Positions 12,073-22,000 of a stretch of 64,000 nt of DNA are shown here, piece by piece. This stretch comes from Lanius collurio (lineage: Eukaryota > Chordata > Aves > Passeriformes > Laniidae). Location: contig JACBWW010000020.1 in assembly GCA_020086605.1 (NCBI GenBank), forward strand, positions 10,312,424-10,376,423, in the 5' to 3' direction. Position numbers and translations under genes: made by a program. The first letter of the stretch is position 1, and each line of letters starts with the position of its first letter. The notes beneath the pieces were generated by a model. It saw only the letters and a program-made list of their open reading frames with translations. It searched no databases and had not been told where the DNA came from.

Positions 12073-12990
12073 TTCTCTCCCCACCGGCTGCCCCATGCTC
12101 GCCTGCCCCCAGAGTCTCCCTCTTTTCCCTCCGGGCTCCGAGCAGAGAAGAGCCAGGTAAAGAGTCAGGCATCACCGAGGGTAGGGCAGGAACACACAAA
12201 AGCCATAGGAGATTAAATGGCTCAAAGTCAAAAGGAGACGCGAACTAGGGACGCCAGAAAAAGCAAAGTTGAACCGGAGAGCTTTACCGTTAAAGTTTAT
12301 TTCCCACTTACCCAGGTAGGTGACGCTACATTTTAGTAATCATCGAAGCAGCAAGTCTCTGTTCGGAAATATATCTGTAACTTCTTACATGTGTTTATTC
12401 TACTAACCCTCTCGCTCCCTTCCTGATCATCTTCTCCGAGGGATTTTTTTTTTTTTTTTTTTCCTCCCGGGATACCCACAAACATGCTGAAAAGACACAT
12501 TCAAAACATGGTAATAGGAAGAACACAATCACAAAGACCGGGAGGCTGAAAAAGCACTGGGAAACAGGACGAAAGTCTGAGATCTAAGGCAGCCCCCCTG
12601 CCTCCCTGGAGTTTTATGCAGTTACAGTGACTGCAGCTATTTCACAAAAGCACCAACACATCAGGGGAAGGTGGGAATCTGCGAAACGAGTTTCCTTACC
12701 AGCTTGATTCCGCAAAATGCAGAATAGAAGAAAAGAAAGGCGAAAAAACATTTGCTTTAAAAATCGTTGCTCGATTCACAGTCTATAGCAGACGTGGGGA
12801 GGGAAAGGGTAGGAGAAAATCACTACAGATCACGGGTTTAAGAAGGCAACAGAAGCAACACTCGGGCGTGAAATGAGGATCGGTTTTGAGGACTGAACTG
12901 GTGTTTTGTGATGAGCAGCTATCCCACTTGCAGCACTAGCAGCAGCAGAGAGAGGGTAAGACTGAGCTTTCTGGAGTGCAGCGCTTGACT
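12073..12990. other. Region upstream of the PCDH7 leader, no gene seen
   Basis: Moderately GC-rich DNA with a T run at 12444-12462 and a donor-like CAGGTAAAG near 12153. It could contain upstream noncoding exon or promoter sequence, but nothing decisive is visible. Confidence 0.4.
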
Positions 12991-13120
12991 CGTCCTCCCT
13001 CCTCCTCCTCCCTCCCTTCCTCCCTCCCTCCCTCCCTTCCTCCCTCCCGCCCTCCCTCTCTCTCTCACTCTCGCTCTCTCTCTCTGCTCTCCCTCTTTCT
13101 CTCTCTCCCTCTCTCTTTCT
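12991..13120. repeat. CT-rich (TCCC/TC)n tract upstream of the leader
   Basis: About 130 bp of nearly pure pyrimidine on the + strand: TCC and TCCC units followed by TC and CTCT units. Tracts of this kind near vertebrate promoters can keep nucleosomes off or form non-B DNA. Transcription start sites may lie in or just after this zone, but no TATA box places them. Confidence 0.85.
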
Positions 13121-13222
13121 GTGTGTATGTAGCGCAGGCGGCTCTGCTGCTGCAGCGTCAGGGAAGAGCTACCGAGAAGCTTCAGCAGCTCCCTCCACTT
13201 TGGGCAAACTTGCCGGTTTACC

Positions 13223-13283
13223 GCTTCTTCTTCTTCTTTTTTTTTTTTTTTTTTTTTCCCTTTATTTTCTTTTTTTTTTCCTT
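13223..13283. repeat. TTC/poly-T tract
   Basis: (TTC)n leading into a run of about 20 T, then a second T-rich run. Low-complexity sequence within the promoter/leader zone. Confidence 0.85.
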
Positions 13284-13710
13284 CCGAGTGGGAAGCTTCT
13301 CAATTGCCATTCAACATTTTAAAGCACAAGCCGCTCTGCCGTGAAAGCGCCTGATCCACACTTCTCTGAAAGACACAGGAGGGAATGCACAATTGCAGAT
13401 TTCACCCACTGTGGCGGTGCAGATCACAGGAAACAACTGACTGATACAATTTTATTTGCAAACAGAACTCTGTATTATTTTTTTTTTTAATCGTGTCGCG
13501 GCTCTTTTCCCCTCCCCTTTGCCATTCCGCTTTATATGGATGTAATTCAGAATCTGTGTTAATTCACATGGGGGATCCAGTTACATCTTGTTCCGCTCCG
13601 GGTATAATTACGAGAGACCAATAATCGCCTTTGGACACATAGTTTTGTTGCTAACCTTTGAACTGAAAGGATCAAGTTCAGATCTGGTTACCTGCATTGG
13701 GACGGGAAGG

Positions 13711-13741
<31 letters not shown>
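13711..13741. repeat. (GA)n tract
   Basis: Dinucleotide GA repeat in the leader zone. GA repeats near promoters can bind GAGA-type factors in animals; no function is claimed here. Confidence 0.85.
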
Positions 13742-13811
13742 CTGCAATCTCATTTGTGAATCGCTCTCAGTGCTGCAGATCCAGATTGCTTTAACACATG
13801 CAGTGCAAATG

Positions 13812-13820
13812 CAGGTAAGG
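13812..13820 (+). promoter_or_regulatory. Candidate splice donor CAG|GTAAGG in the leader
   Basis: A near-perfect vertebrate 5' splice site (CAG at 13812-13814, GTAAGG following) lies about 950 bp upstream of the PCDH7 start codon. If transcription starts upstream of it, it could end a noncoding first exon. No matching acceptor was identified with confidence. Confidence 0.3.
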
Positions 13821-14019
13821 CACACACACACAAACTGCGGATGCAAAAACAAACTTGGGACTGTTGTGTGTCTATGTTCTTATCTCCAGCCTTGCAAATT
13901 CTGGGCAAACGGCTTCTGCAGTTTTTGTATCGTTGCTTTGTGACTAATGACCTTGCGCAGAGTTGTTAAAAAAAATCCGCTCCGGAGAAAGAGCTGAACA
14001 ATTTAGGCGATCTCTGAAG

Positions 14020-14076
14020 ATGGATTTGGGTGCTTTTCTGTCAACCAAAGGGAATATTCTGTGGACTGCACTGTAA
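14020..14076 (+). CDS. Upstream ORF, 18 codons, in the PCDH7 leader
   Basis: An ATG with good start context (AAG before, G after) opens an 18-residue frame beginning MDLGAFLS and ending at TAA (14074-14076). It lies 695 bases before the PCDH7 start codon and does not overlap the main frame. If included in the mRNA, it would be expected to lower the number of ribosomes reaching the main start. No homology is recognised; whether it is transcribed depends on the unknown start site. Confidence 0.35.
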   Translation: MDLGAFLSTKGNILWTAL

Positions 14077-14126
14077 ACTCGGGGTTCTTCTCCTATCAGC
14101 TGTGCAGCTACCGACATTATTGGGGG

Positions 14127-14162
14127 TTTTTTTCTTTACTTTTTTTTTTTTTTTTTTTTTTT
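14127..14162. repeat. Poly-T tract in the leader
   Basis: A T-rich stretch closing with 23 consecutive T. Low-complexity sequence within the likely 5' untranslated region. Confidence 0.85.
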
Positions 14163-14270
14163 AAGAACTGCCCATTGCTAAGAGGATTTGGAGTTTTCCC
14201 AAGCCCTTTGAATAAAGCGAATCACAATTTTTTTTCCCTGTGTGTGCAGAGAGGGGGAAGAATAAAGCTA

Positions 14271-14285
14271 ATGCCTTGGTCGTAA
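14271..14285 (+). CDS. Minimal upstream ORF (MPWS)
   Basis: ATG CCT TGG TCG TAA. A four-codon upstream ORF in the PCDH7 leader, too short to yield a functional protein. Its possible role is as a translation-control element. Confidence 0.3.
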   Translation: MPWS

Positions 14286-14294
14286 ACGGCTGAG

Positions 14295-14297
14295 CGA

Positions 14298-14340
<43 letters not shown>

Positions 14341-14349
14341 GAGAGAGAG
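14295..14349. repeat. (GA)n tract in the leader
   Basis: About 55 bp of GAGAGA with a few GGG/GAA interruptions, ending at AGAGTGTGTG. It is purine-rich on the coding strand. Confidence 0.9.
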
Positions 14350-14516
14350 TGTGTGAATTGTAGTTAACTCTAGTGTCGAAGACGACGACCTGGGGGGCTT
14401 CGAATCGTACACTGCTGCTCCTGCTTTTATTGCAAACCTTGCAAAGTGATTACAGTAAAATCAGAGAGGAGGAGGAGAAGGGGGAGGAGGAGGAAAATCC
14501 CATCCTATCTACTGAG

Positions 14517-14528
14517 ATGAATCTTTAA
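14517..14528 (+). CDS. Minimal upstream ORF (MNL)
   Basis: ATG AAT CTT TAA directly after a GGA/GAG-rich stretch. A three-codon upstream ORF in the PCDH7 leader. Confidence 0.3.
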   Translation: MNL

Positions 14529-14630
14529 AAAGCAAAATACACTGTCCCGTGAACTATAAGTATATCTCAGCTGGAAGGCAGGGAGAGCAGCAGAGGAGAC
14601 AGCAGCAGGGATTTGACCACCAATTGCACC

Positions 14631-14642
14631 ATGAGACAATAA
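14631..14642 (+). CDS. Minimal upstream ORF (MRQ)
   Basis: ATG AGA CAA TAA, with good context (A at -3, GCACCATGA). The stop is 128 bases before the PCDH7 ATG, so re-initiation at the main start is plausible. It is the upstream AUG closest to the coding region and hence the one most likely to be in the mRNA. Confidence 0.4.
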   Translation: MRQ

Positions 14643-14770
14643 GTTTCCAAAAACAGAAGGATTTTATAATTGATCGCCTGGACTCTCAGCCGCTCTGTTG
14701 GCTTATCAGGGGAGTTTACTGGGGGGCAGGTGGGAGTGAGAGGAGGGCGAGGGGTTTCGGTACGAGGAAG

Positions 14771-14869
14771 ATGAGGAAGATGCGGACTCTCCTTCGCTTT
14801 GTGCATTGCTGCTGTTGCTGCTTCTTGCTCCTCCTGCCTCCGCCGCTCTGGGTCAGCCTGGCAGCGGCC
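14771..14869 (+). other. PCDH7: PCDH7 signal peptide coding segment
   Basis: A basic start (MRKMRT..R) is followed by a hydrophobic core with five Cys in a row, encoded by TGC/TGT codons, then LLLL and PPPLWVSLAAA. Cleavage is most likely after AAA, just before KQLLKYRLAEE, the conserved start of mature PCDH7. Confidence 0.75.
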
Positions 14870-17800
14870 AAGCAGCTCCTGAAGTACCGGCTGGCCGAGG
14901 AGGGACCCGCCGACATCCGCATCGGCAACGTGGCTTCCGACCTGGGTATCGTGACGGGCTCCGGAGAGGTGACATTCAGCCTGGAGTCGGGCTCCGACTA
15001 TCTCAAGATCGATAACATGACCGGAGAGCTGAGCACCACAGAGCGGCGCATCGACCGCGAAAAGCTGCCGCAGTGCCAGATGATCTTCGACGAGAATGAG
15101 TGCTTCTTGGACTTCGAGGTGTCGGTCATCGGCCCCTCGCAGAGCTGGGTAGACCTCTTCGAGGGCCGGGTCATCATCCTGGATATCAACGACAACACCC
15201 CCACCTTCCCTTCCCCCGTCCTCACGCTCACCGTGGAGGAGAACCGGCCCGTGGGGACCCTCTACCTGCTCCCCACCGCCACCGACAGGGACTTCGGCCG
15301 CAACGGCATCGAGCGCTACGAGCTGCTGCAGGAGCCCGGCGGGGACGGCGGCCGCCGAGGCGGCGGGGGGGGCTCGGCCGCGGCAGCCCCCGAGAGCGCC
15401 CCCTACGCCGGCGGCAGCAAGCGGCGGCAGGAGGCGGAGGCGGCAGCCCGCAGCAGCGTCTTCGAGCTGCAGGTGGCCGACACCCTGGACGGGGAGAAGC
15501 AGCCGCAGCTGATCGTCAAGGGGGCGCTGGACCGGGAGCAGCGGGACTCCTACGAGCTCAGCCTCCGCGTGCGGGACGGCGGAGACCCGGCACGGTCCTC
15601 GCAGGCGATCCTGAGGGTGCTGATCACCGACGTGAACGACAACAGCCCCCGCTTCGAGAAAAGCGTCTATGAGGCAGACCTGGCAGAGAACAGCAGCCCT
15701 GGGACCCCGATCCTACAGCTGCGAGCCACCGACCTGGACGTGGGAGTGAATGGGCAGATCGAGTATGTCTTTGGGGCAGCCACTGAGTCCGTCAGGCGCC
15801 TACTGCGGCTGGATGAGACCTCGGGCTGGCTCAGCGTCTTGCACCGCATCGACCGGGAGGAGGTGAACCAGCTTCGCTTCACTGTCATGGCCCGAGACCG
15901 GGGCCAGCCCCCCAAGACAGACAAGGCCACTGTAGTTCTGAACATCAGGGATGAGAATGACAATGTGCCCACCATTGACATCCGGAAAATTGGGCGCATC
16001 CCACTCCGGGATGGGGTGGCTAGTGTGGCTGAGGACGTGCTGGTGGACACCCCCATTGCATTGGTGCAGGTGTCAGACCGGGACCAAGGTGAAAATGGTG
16101 TCGTCACCTGCACCGTGGTTGGCGACGTGCCCTTCCAGCTCAAGCCGGCCAGTGAGGGTGAAGGAGAGCCACAGAATAAGCGCAAATATTTCCTCCACAC
16201 CTCAGCCCCTCTGGATTATGAAGCTGTCCGTGACTACAATGTGGTGATTGTGGCTGTGGACTCAGGCAGCCCCAGTTTATCCAGCAACAACTCCTTGCTG
16301 GTGCGTGTTGGGGACACTAATGACAACCCTCCTGTGTTCAGTCAGGCTGTGCTGGAGGTTTCCTTTCCGGAGAACAACTTGCCTGGTGAGAGGGTGGCCA
16401 CAGTGGTTGCCACAGATGCAGACAGTGGCAAGAATGCTGAGATTACCTACTCCCTGGAGGCCTCACCTCTCTCTTCAGAGGCACCGAGCAGCATCTTCAG
16501 CATTGACCCTGACTCAGGGGATGTGTCGGTGCAGGCAGTGCTGGACCGCGAGCAACGTGACACCTATGAATTTCAGGTGACGGCCCGGGACAAGGGAGTG
16601 CCATCCCTGCAGGGCTCCACCACAGTGGTGGTGAGAGTGTCAGACCGCAATGACAATGAACCCCGATTCATGCAGGATGTGTTCACCTTCTATGTGAAGG
16701 AAAACCTGCAGCCCAACAGCCCTGTGGGCATGGTGACTGTGATGGACTTTGACAAGGGCCGCAATGCTGAGCTCAGCCTCTCCATCCAGCCTGGAGACCA
16801 CGACCAGGCGGCTGGCATCTTCTCCATCGAGAATGACACTGGAACCATTTTCTCCACTGTCTCTTTTGACCGTGAGCAGCAGACCAGCTACACCTTTAAG
16901 GTGAAGGCAGTGGATGGGGGTGAGCCACCACGCTCTGCCACTGCCACTGTGTCCCTCTTTGTGATGGATGAGAATGACAATGCACCCACTGTCACCTTCC
17001 CCAGCAACAGCTCCTACACTGTGCTGCCACCCTCCAGCAACATGCGCACGGTGGTGGCCACAGTGGTCGCCACTGACTCTGACACCGGTCTCAACGCTGA
17101 CCTCAACTACAGCATTGTTGGGGGCAACCCCTTCAAACTCTTTGAAATAGATCCGGCCAGTGGTGTGGTGTCACTGGTGGGCAAGTTGGCCCCCAAGCAC
17201 TATGGCCTGCACCGCCTGGTTGTGCAGGTGAATGACAGTGGGCAGCCACCCCAGTCCACCACTGCCCTGCTCCATGTCTTTGTCAATGAGAGCCTGTCCA
17301 ACGCTACTGTGGTGGAGAGTCAGGTGGCCCGCAGCCTTCACACCCCACTGGCCCAGGACATTGCTGGTGATCCCAGCTATGAGCTGAGCAAGCAGCGGCT
17401 TAGCATAGTCATTGGTGTTGTGGCTGGCATCATGACTGTCATCCTCCTTATCCTGGTGGTGGTCATGGCCCGCTACTGCCGATCCAAGGGCAAGCATGGC
17501 TACGAGGCCGGCAAGAAGGACCATGAGGATTTCTTCACCCCCCAGCAGCACGACAAGGCCAAGAAGCCCAAGAAGGACAAGAAAGGCAAGAAGGGCAAAC
17601 AGCCCCTCTACAGCAGCATTGTTACTGTTGAAGCTTCCAAGCCCAATGGGCAGCGCTACGACAGTGTCAATGAGAAGCTCTCGGACAGCCCCGGCATGGG
17701 CCGATATCGCTCAGTCAATGGTGGCCCAGGCAGCCCCGACCTGGCCAGGCACTACAAGTCGAGCTCACCACTGCCCACTGTTCAGCTGCACCCGCAGTCC

Positions 17801-17941
17801 CCCACCGCTGGCAAAAAGCACCAGGCCGTGCAGGACCTGCCCCCAGCCAACACCTTCGTGGGCGCTGGTGACAACATCTCCATCGGCTCGGACCATTGCT
17901 CCGAGTACAGCTGCCAGGCCAGCAGCAAGTACAGCAAGCAG
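14771..17941 (+). CDS. PCDH7: Protocadherin-7, large first coding exon (1057 codons)
   Basis: Encodes the extracellular, membrane and most of the cytoplasmic part of PCDH7, a calcium-dependent homophilic adhesion protein of the delta-1 protocadherins acting at the plasma membrane, notably in neural and mesodermal tissue. The start is the first in-frame ATG; a second ATG follows three codons later, and MRKMRT aligns with MLRMRT that I recall for the human protein. Residues 1-33 form a signal peptide with five successive Cys. Seven cadherin repeats follow; calcium-binding linkers DxNDN or DxNDNxP sit at about 138, 287, 394, 515, 625 and 733, with DRE motifs in the repeats. Residues about 189-228 are a Gly/Ala/Glu-rich insert in repeat 2. 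The transmembrane helix is about 877-900. The tail has KK-rich and Ser/Pro-rich segments and the delta-1 motif DLPPANTFVG. The frame ends SKYSKQ exactly at a CAG|GTAAGA donor, so further C-terminal exons follow outside or downstream. Confidence 0.95.
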
Positions 17942-17947
17942 GTAAGA
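17942..17947 (+). promoter_or_regulatory. PCDH7: Splice donor ending the PCDH7 large exon
   Basis: CAG|GTAAGA is an almost ideal vertebrate 5' splice site. It falls on a codon boundary (phase 0) right after SKYSKQ, the point at which I recall human PCDH7 isoforms diverging into different C-termini. Confidence 0.9.
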
Positions 17948-18212
17948 GCGCTGCACCCCGCGCACCCCGCAGGCCCCAACACGCACGCACATGCACACAG
18001 AGCGGGAGAGGGTGCGGGGATGCCCGCTCCCCCCGCCTCCCACACCGGCACAGGCACACACCCCGTCAGGTTCAGTGACCCGTTCAGTTTGGTATCCCCG
18101 CCCCCTCCCTCCAGGCTGTCAGGTGCACAGAGCAACACGCAGCATGCAGGAAAGACAGTCAGAGATCTTTATTGTTATTACTATAATTTTTATAATTCCT
18201 TCCGCTTATCAG

Positions 18213-18329
18213 ATCCGGCAGCCAACCAGCCCGTCCATGCAGTCGGACCGCGTTGCCCCGCTGCAGGCACAGCGGCAGCCGGCCGAGCAGGCCGGGTTCT
18301 CTGTCGCCAGTCCCGACAGCGAACTGTAA
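18213..18329 (+). CDS. PCDH7: Candidate alternative last coding exon of PCDH7 (38 residues)
   Basis: Preceded by a T-rich pyrimidine tract and TTATCAG acceptor at 18206-18212. Joined in phase 0 to the large exon, it reads IRQPTSPSMQ.. and ends ..VASPDSEL then TAA at 18327-18329. The intron would be 271 bp (17942-18212), starting GTAAGA and ending CAG. The product would lack the later CM3 region and its RRVTF phosphatase-1-binding motif typical of long delta-1 protocadherin tails. This exon is supported by splice signals, phase and a Ser/Pro/Gln-rich tail-like composition, not by homology I can name. An alternative is that the frame is fortuitous in GC-rich DNA. Confidence 0.45.
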   Translation: MRQPTSPSMQSDRVAPLQAQRQPAEQAGFSVASPDSEL

Positions 18330-19076
18330 GGCAGCCTGAGATGCCCTTATCAGCCGCGCACCCGCAGGCCAAACCCGCGGTTTTGGGGGAGTCCAAGGCA
18401 GATTAGGGCCCCCCCACCGGGCGGAGCCGCCATCCCCCGCCCGTCCCCCGGCCCCGCCTCCATCAGCCGGTCCCGGCGCTTCCCCCGCCACGATGCTTTC
18501 CCAGCCTTAGGGACGTGTCAGCTCCAGCTGAGGAGGAAAGTTTCCAGTTTCTCCTCGGCAGCCAGGTGTTTCGGGGAAAGGGGGTTGCTGCCTGCCTGAC
18601 GCTTCCTAAAGCTGTGGGTGAGAGTGTATTCGCAGCCGCCGAGATGAAGCGTTAATGGTTGTAATTACCGGGTCTTTCATTAGGACCAAAATGCTTAAAT
18701 AATCTACACAGCCTATCTGCGCTCTAATTTACACCACAGAGATTACACTCATTGCAGCAGTTTCTCTGAATACACATAAGCGTTAGTGAGTTTAGAATCG
18801 CACCCCAGTATGCTTTCATTGCTATTTTTTATTTTTTTTTCCCCTCTTGCCTATCACATGAAATTTCGTTCAAGCTGAGAGGCCCTAATTTGCTCGCCCA
18901 GCTGCAGCATAGCTCTGTTTGTAGTGTGACTGCCGTGAGACTTCTCGGAGCGAAATGTGCCTTCAGGGGTGCCACGAGTGACTGGCTCTGGTCTCGGCTG
19001 TGTCGGCGGGGCTCGGTTCAGTGAAGCTCCGATAGTCTACAACTGGTGATGGTAGAGATATCTTTAAAGTCCTTGA
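18330..19076. other. GC-rich then AT-rich sequence after the candidate last exon
   Basis: GC-rich until about 18500, then falling to genome background. It would be the 3' UTR of a short PCDH7 isoform if the exon at 18213 is real; otherwise it is intron 1. No coding frame is supported. Confidence 0.4.
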
Positions 19077-19082
19077 AATAAA
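19077..19082 (+). terminator. Candidate polyadenylation signal AATAAA
   Basis: An AATAAA hexamer about 750 bp after the stop codon of the candidate short-isoform exon. AATAAA is frequent by chance in AT-rich DNA, so this is weak support for a transcript end here. Confidence 0.2.
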
Positions 19083-22000
19083 ATAGGGATAGCACAGAGG
19101 GGAAATAGGCTTCTAAGTGAGGCTTTCCGTTCATTTTTATACAACACATATGTAGCCTGAACAGAGGTCGCTCTTATGGGAGAGTCCTTTTTGGGTGATA
19201 GCACATATAATATCCTGAACGTTTCTTCAGCTACAATGCATGTTACGCAAGAAACCAGAGACAAATGAATGCTGATTCATGTAAATACACGTCCAAGTCT
19301 GGAACAGGGAAATTCTGACTAGTTTGACAAAAATGCTTTATTTTCAACTTATTAATATGTAAATATGTTGATGACATAAAACCTGATGACATTTTTTTAT
19401 ACTTTGAAGTATCTACTGCCTTACTAAAATTGAAGTTTTACAAGTATTGCCGGCATTTACATTCTGCTCAGAAATACTTAAAATATAGTAGAATAAAACT
19501 AATTGTATGAGCCACCCCCCCCATCATTCTTTCATGTCACCAAAATAGTGTGATTGTACTATCTGCCAGTGCTTTTGTGTATGTGGTTTTGCAGGTGATA
19601 CAGACTTAGAGGATGTTTGACACAGTAGTTTCTGGGGGATACATTTAATTAACACTCCCCTGGAGAGTACATCACAATTTCAGTTTGAGAATAGTCTGCA
19701 TAAAATGCAAAGTTCCTTAGCTTTCATCTCCTAAGGCTTATTAAACACAGAGTAGATTATGCCATTTTTGCAAACACTGGAATAAATGTAGAGGTGGAAT
19801 ATATGCTAATCAGATACCACTTCTTTCTTGATGCTGCAATTCATCTAAACATATGGATTATAATCTGTTAAAGTGTAATTTAATTTCAGTGTCAAAGAAT
19901 GATTTGCATTCTAAGTGTAGGAATGGTAAAGGAATACACATTACAAATTACTGTTTTGCTTGATAAAAATCTCCAACGTATAATACAGGAATATATTTTG
20001 AATTACTTAACATTTCCCAAGGATTTGTTTTGATATAAAATATACGAGAAGACTTGCTAGAAGAAAATGCCTTTATTGCACTTTTACAATGAAGTGCACC
20101 CTGAATTGCTCCATTACTTATGTAGTTTGCTGCAAACAAGTTTCTCACTCTTGATAGTTATCTTGGATTAAATATTTAGCCTGTTATGAAAGTTCACTTA
20201 TCCCAGTAATTTATAGCCAGTATTCTAGTATCTTATCTATTTTTTTAAATATGTAGAAAATATTTGCATATTTATAAAGCATGCATATAAGTTGGAAATG
20301 GTTCAGTAAAGGTATTGCTAAATAACAGACTTTAGGGGAGGAACAATCAGTCACAAACCCTCTGTTACCACTTTCCTGTGGATACTTGCCAGCCAGCTGC
20401 TGAGTGACATTTGTAGAGTTTCATTAATTTTGTATGGTTGTAGGGACATTAAGACTTACTTGCATAAATAATGTGTACAATTTTCACATCTCAAACATAG
20501 TGTGGGATTTCTCAGTTTAGCAGGCAGAACACTTGAGGATTTTTAACACCCAAACCACGTGGAGCTCTTGCTTAGCACAATTATTTAGAGAGAAATGTGA
20601 AGCAGATGCAGATAAAGGGTTCTGATGGGTTGGATATTAGATTGTTTCATAGTTCTGCTGTACATGTGAAATAGAACCAGTAGCATAATGATGTGACTGT
20701 GGTAGGGAGACTACTTGAAATCTCAAAGACTGCCTTTATTTCCTCATTGTCCGTTCCCTTTGTTCTGAGGAGACATTAGACAGTGTATAAAATTTTAGAA
20801 CAAATAAGTGGACACAGCAGAACGCACCTGCTCTAAGTTACTGGAGATGAGGGTGATGCTAATTTCCCATTAGTGTAATTAGAATTGGTAACTGATACTT
20901 TCTTATATCTACAATACAGCAGTCAGGAACTAAAGTCTCTACTTACATGACCGACTGGTGTATCCCAGGGAACACAAGTTGTTTTCATTCCAATTATTTG
21001 ATACTTCCTCTTTAAGGCGATGAATTACATTCTTATATGAGTTTCAAAATACATCATGTTTGATACAGTTCTGTGTAAGAGAACTTCACTGGAGAAAACT
21101 GCAAGCAATTTGTAACTCTCCTGACATCATGGCTTTTATATAAAGTTTAATACAAAATTCTGTATTCAATAGACTGCTGACATTTCACAGTCAGTCTTTT
21201 TTTAGGAGATCTTTAACAAGTTTAACTCTTATTCTTGTCTTATTTAGCATGTTATTACTCTGAAATACTTTTTTAGCCTCTCACTTATCAATTCTCTCCT
21301 TTTCAATAAAGCACTACAAATGTTTAAAACACTTAGTATTCCACAGGTCTTAATCACTTGCCAAAAGTTAAGCTATACAGAAGTGTTTCACTGAATGGCG
21401 ATGAGTTTAAGCAAGTTTTTCTGGATCACAGATTTAAAATTTGAACCCTCCAGGTGCTGCACATTGCCTGTGAGGAGCTTAGATAATACTAAATTCCAGC
21501 AAAGACAGCCAAAGATAATGAAAGCTCAGTGCCTAAGGGGAATCACTTAGCAGCTTGGAGAGTTACATACTTAATCATAAAACTCATAATGAATTTTAAT
21601 TGTAAATAATTGTTTATTTTATCATTTAGTTACAGATATATTTTATAATATATGCTTCTCACGGTGCAAAATTGAGGCATATAAGCAGCTTTATTTCACT
21701 GAAACATAATCACAAATCAGCATGTCAACAACCACCCTTTGAAGAACAGGCCTTTTAAACACTCTTTATATGTTTATATTTCTTGACCATCACCTTATCT
21801 TGGTTTCTTTTTTACTTGATCTACTAATTAATGATTCATGGCTCTTTAAAACACTTCAGTTATGATGCTGAGGGTTTTTTGCTTGTTTTTTTTAAGAGAT
21901 ATTGGTCACTATCAGTAGAGATAGCAGAACTAGTTCAGGAATTTCTGAGCAGAATTATTTCTGTAATTCAGGTGTTGGCTTCTTAGCCAATTCTATAATT

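Larger units (their letters stand above)
17942..18406 (+). other. PCDH7: In-frame read-through of the PCDH7 exon (intron-retention tail)
   Basis: If the donor at 17942 is skipped, the main frame stays open for 154 more codons, beginning VRALHPAHPAG and ending GESKAD before TAG. The composition (His, Ala, Pro and a Tyr-rich stretch over the acceptor tract) looks noncoding. It is noted because transcripts retaining this intron would encode it. Confidence 0.3.

Noticed and set aside
14549..14770. N-terminal extension of the PCDH7 frame upstream of the ATG
   Set aside because: The frame is open, but 14549 is GTG and there is no in-frame ATG before 14771. The extension has no signal-like or conserved sequence.
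15100..15672. 190-codon frame in another phase inside the PCDH7 exon
   Set aside because: It is an Arg/Gly/Pro-rich shadow of the GC-rich coding sequence.
15667..16200. 177-codon antisense frame under the PCDH7 exon
   Set aside because: It mirrors the coding strand and has no independent promoter, start context or homology.
17171..18138. Several antisense frames (98-126 codons) at the end of the PCDH7 exon
   Set aside because: They overlap each other in different phases and are explained by high GC and the coding strand.
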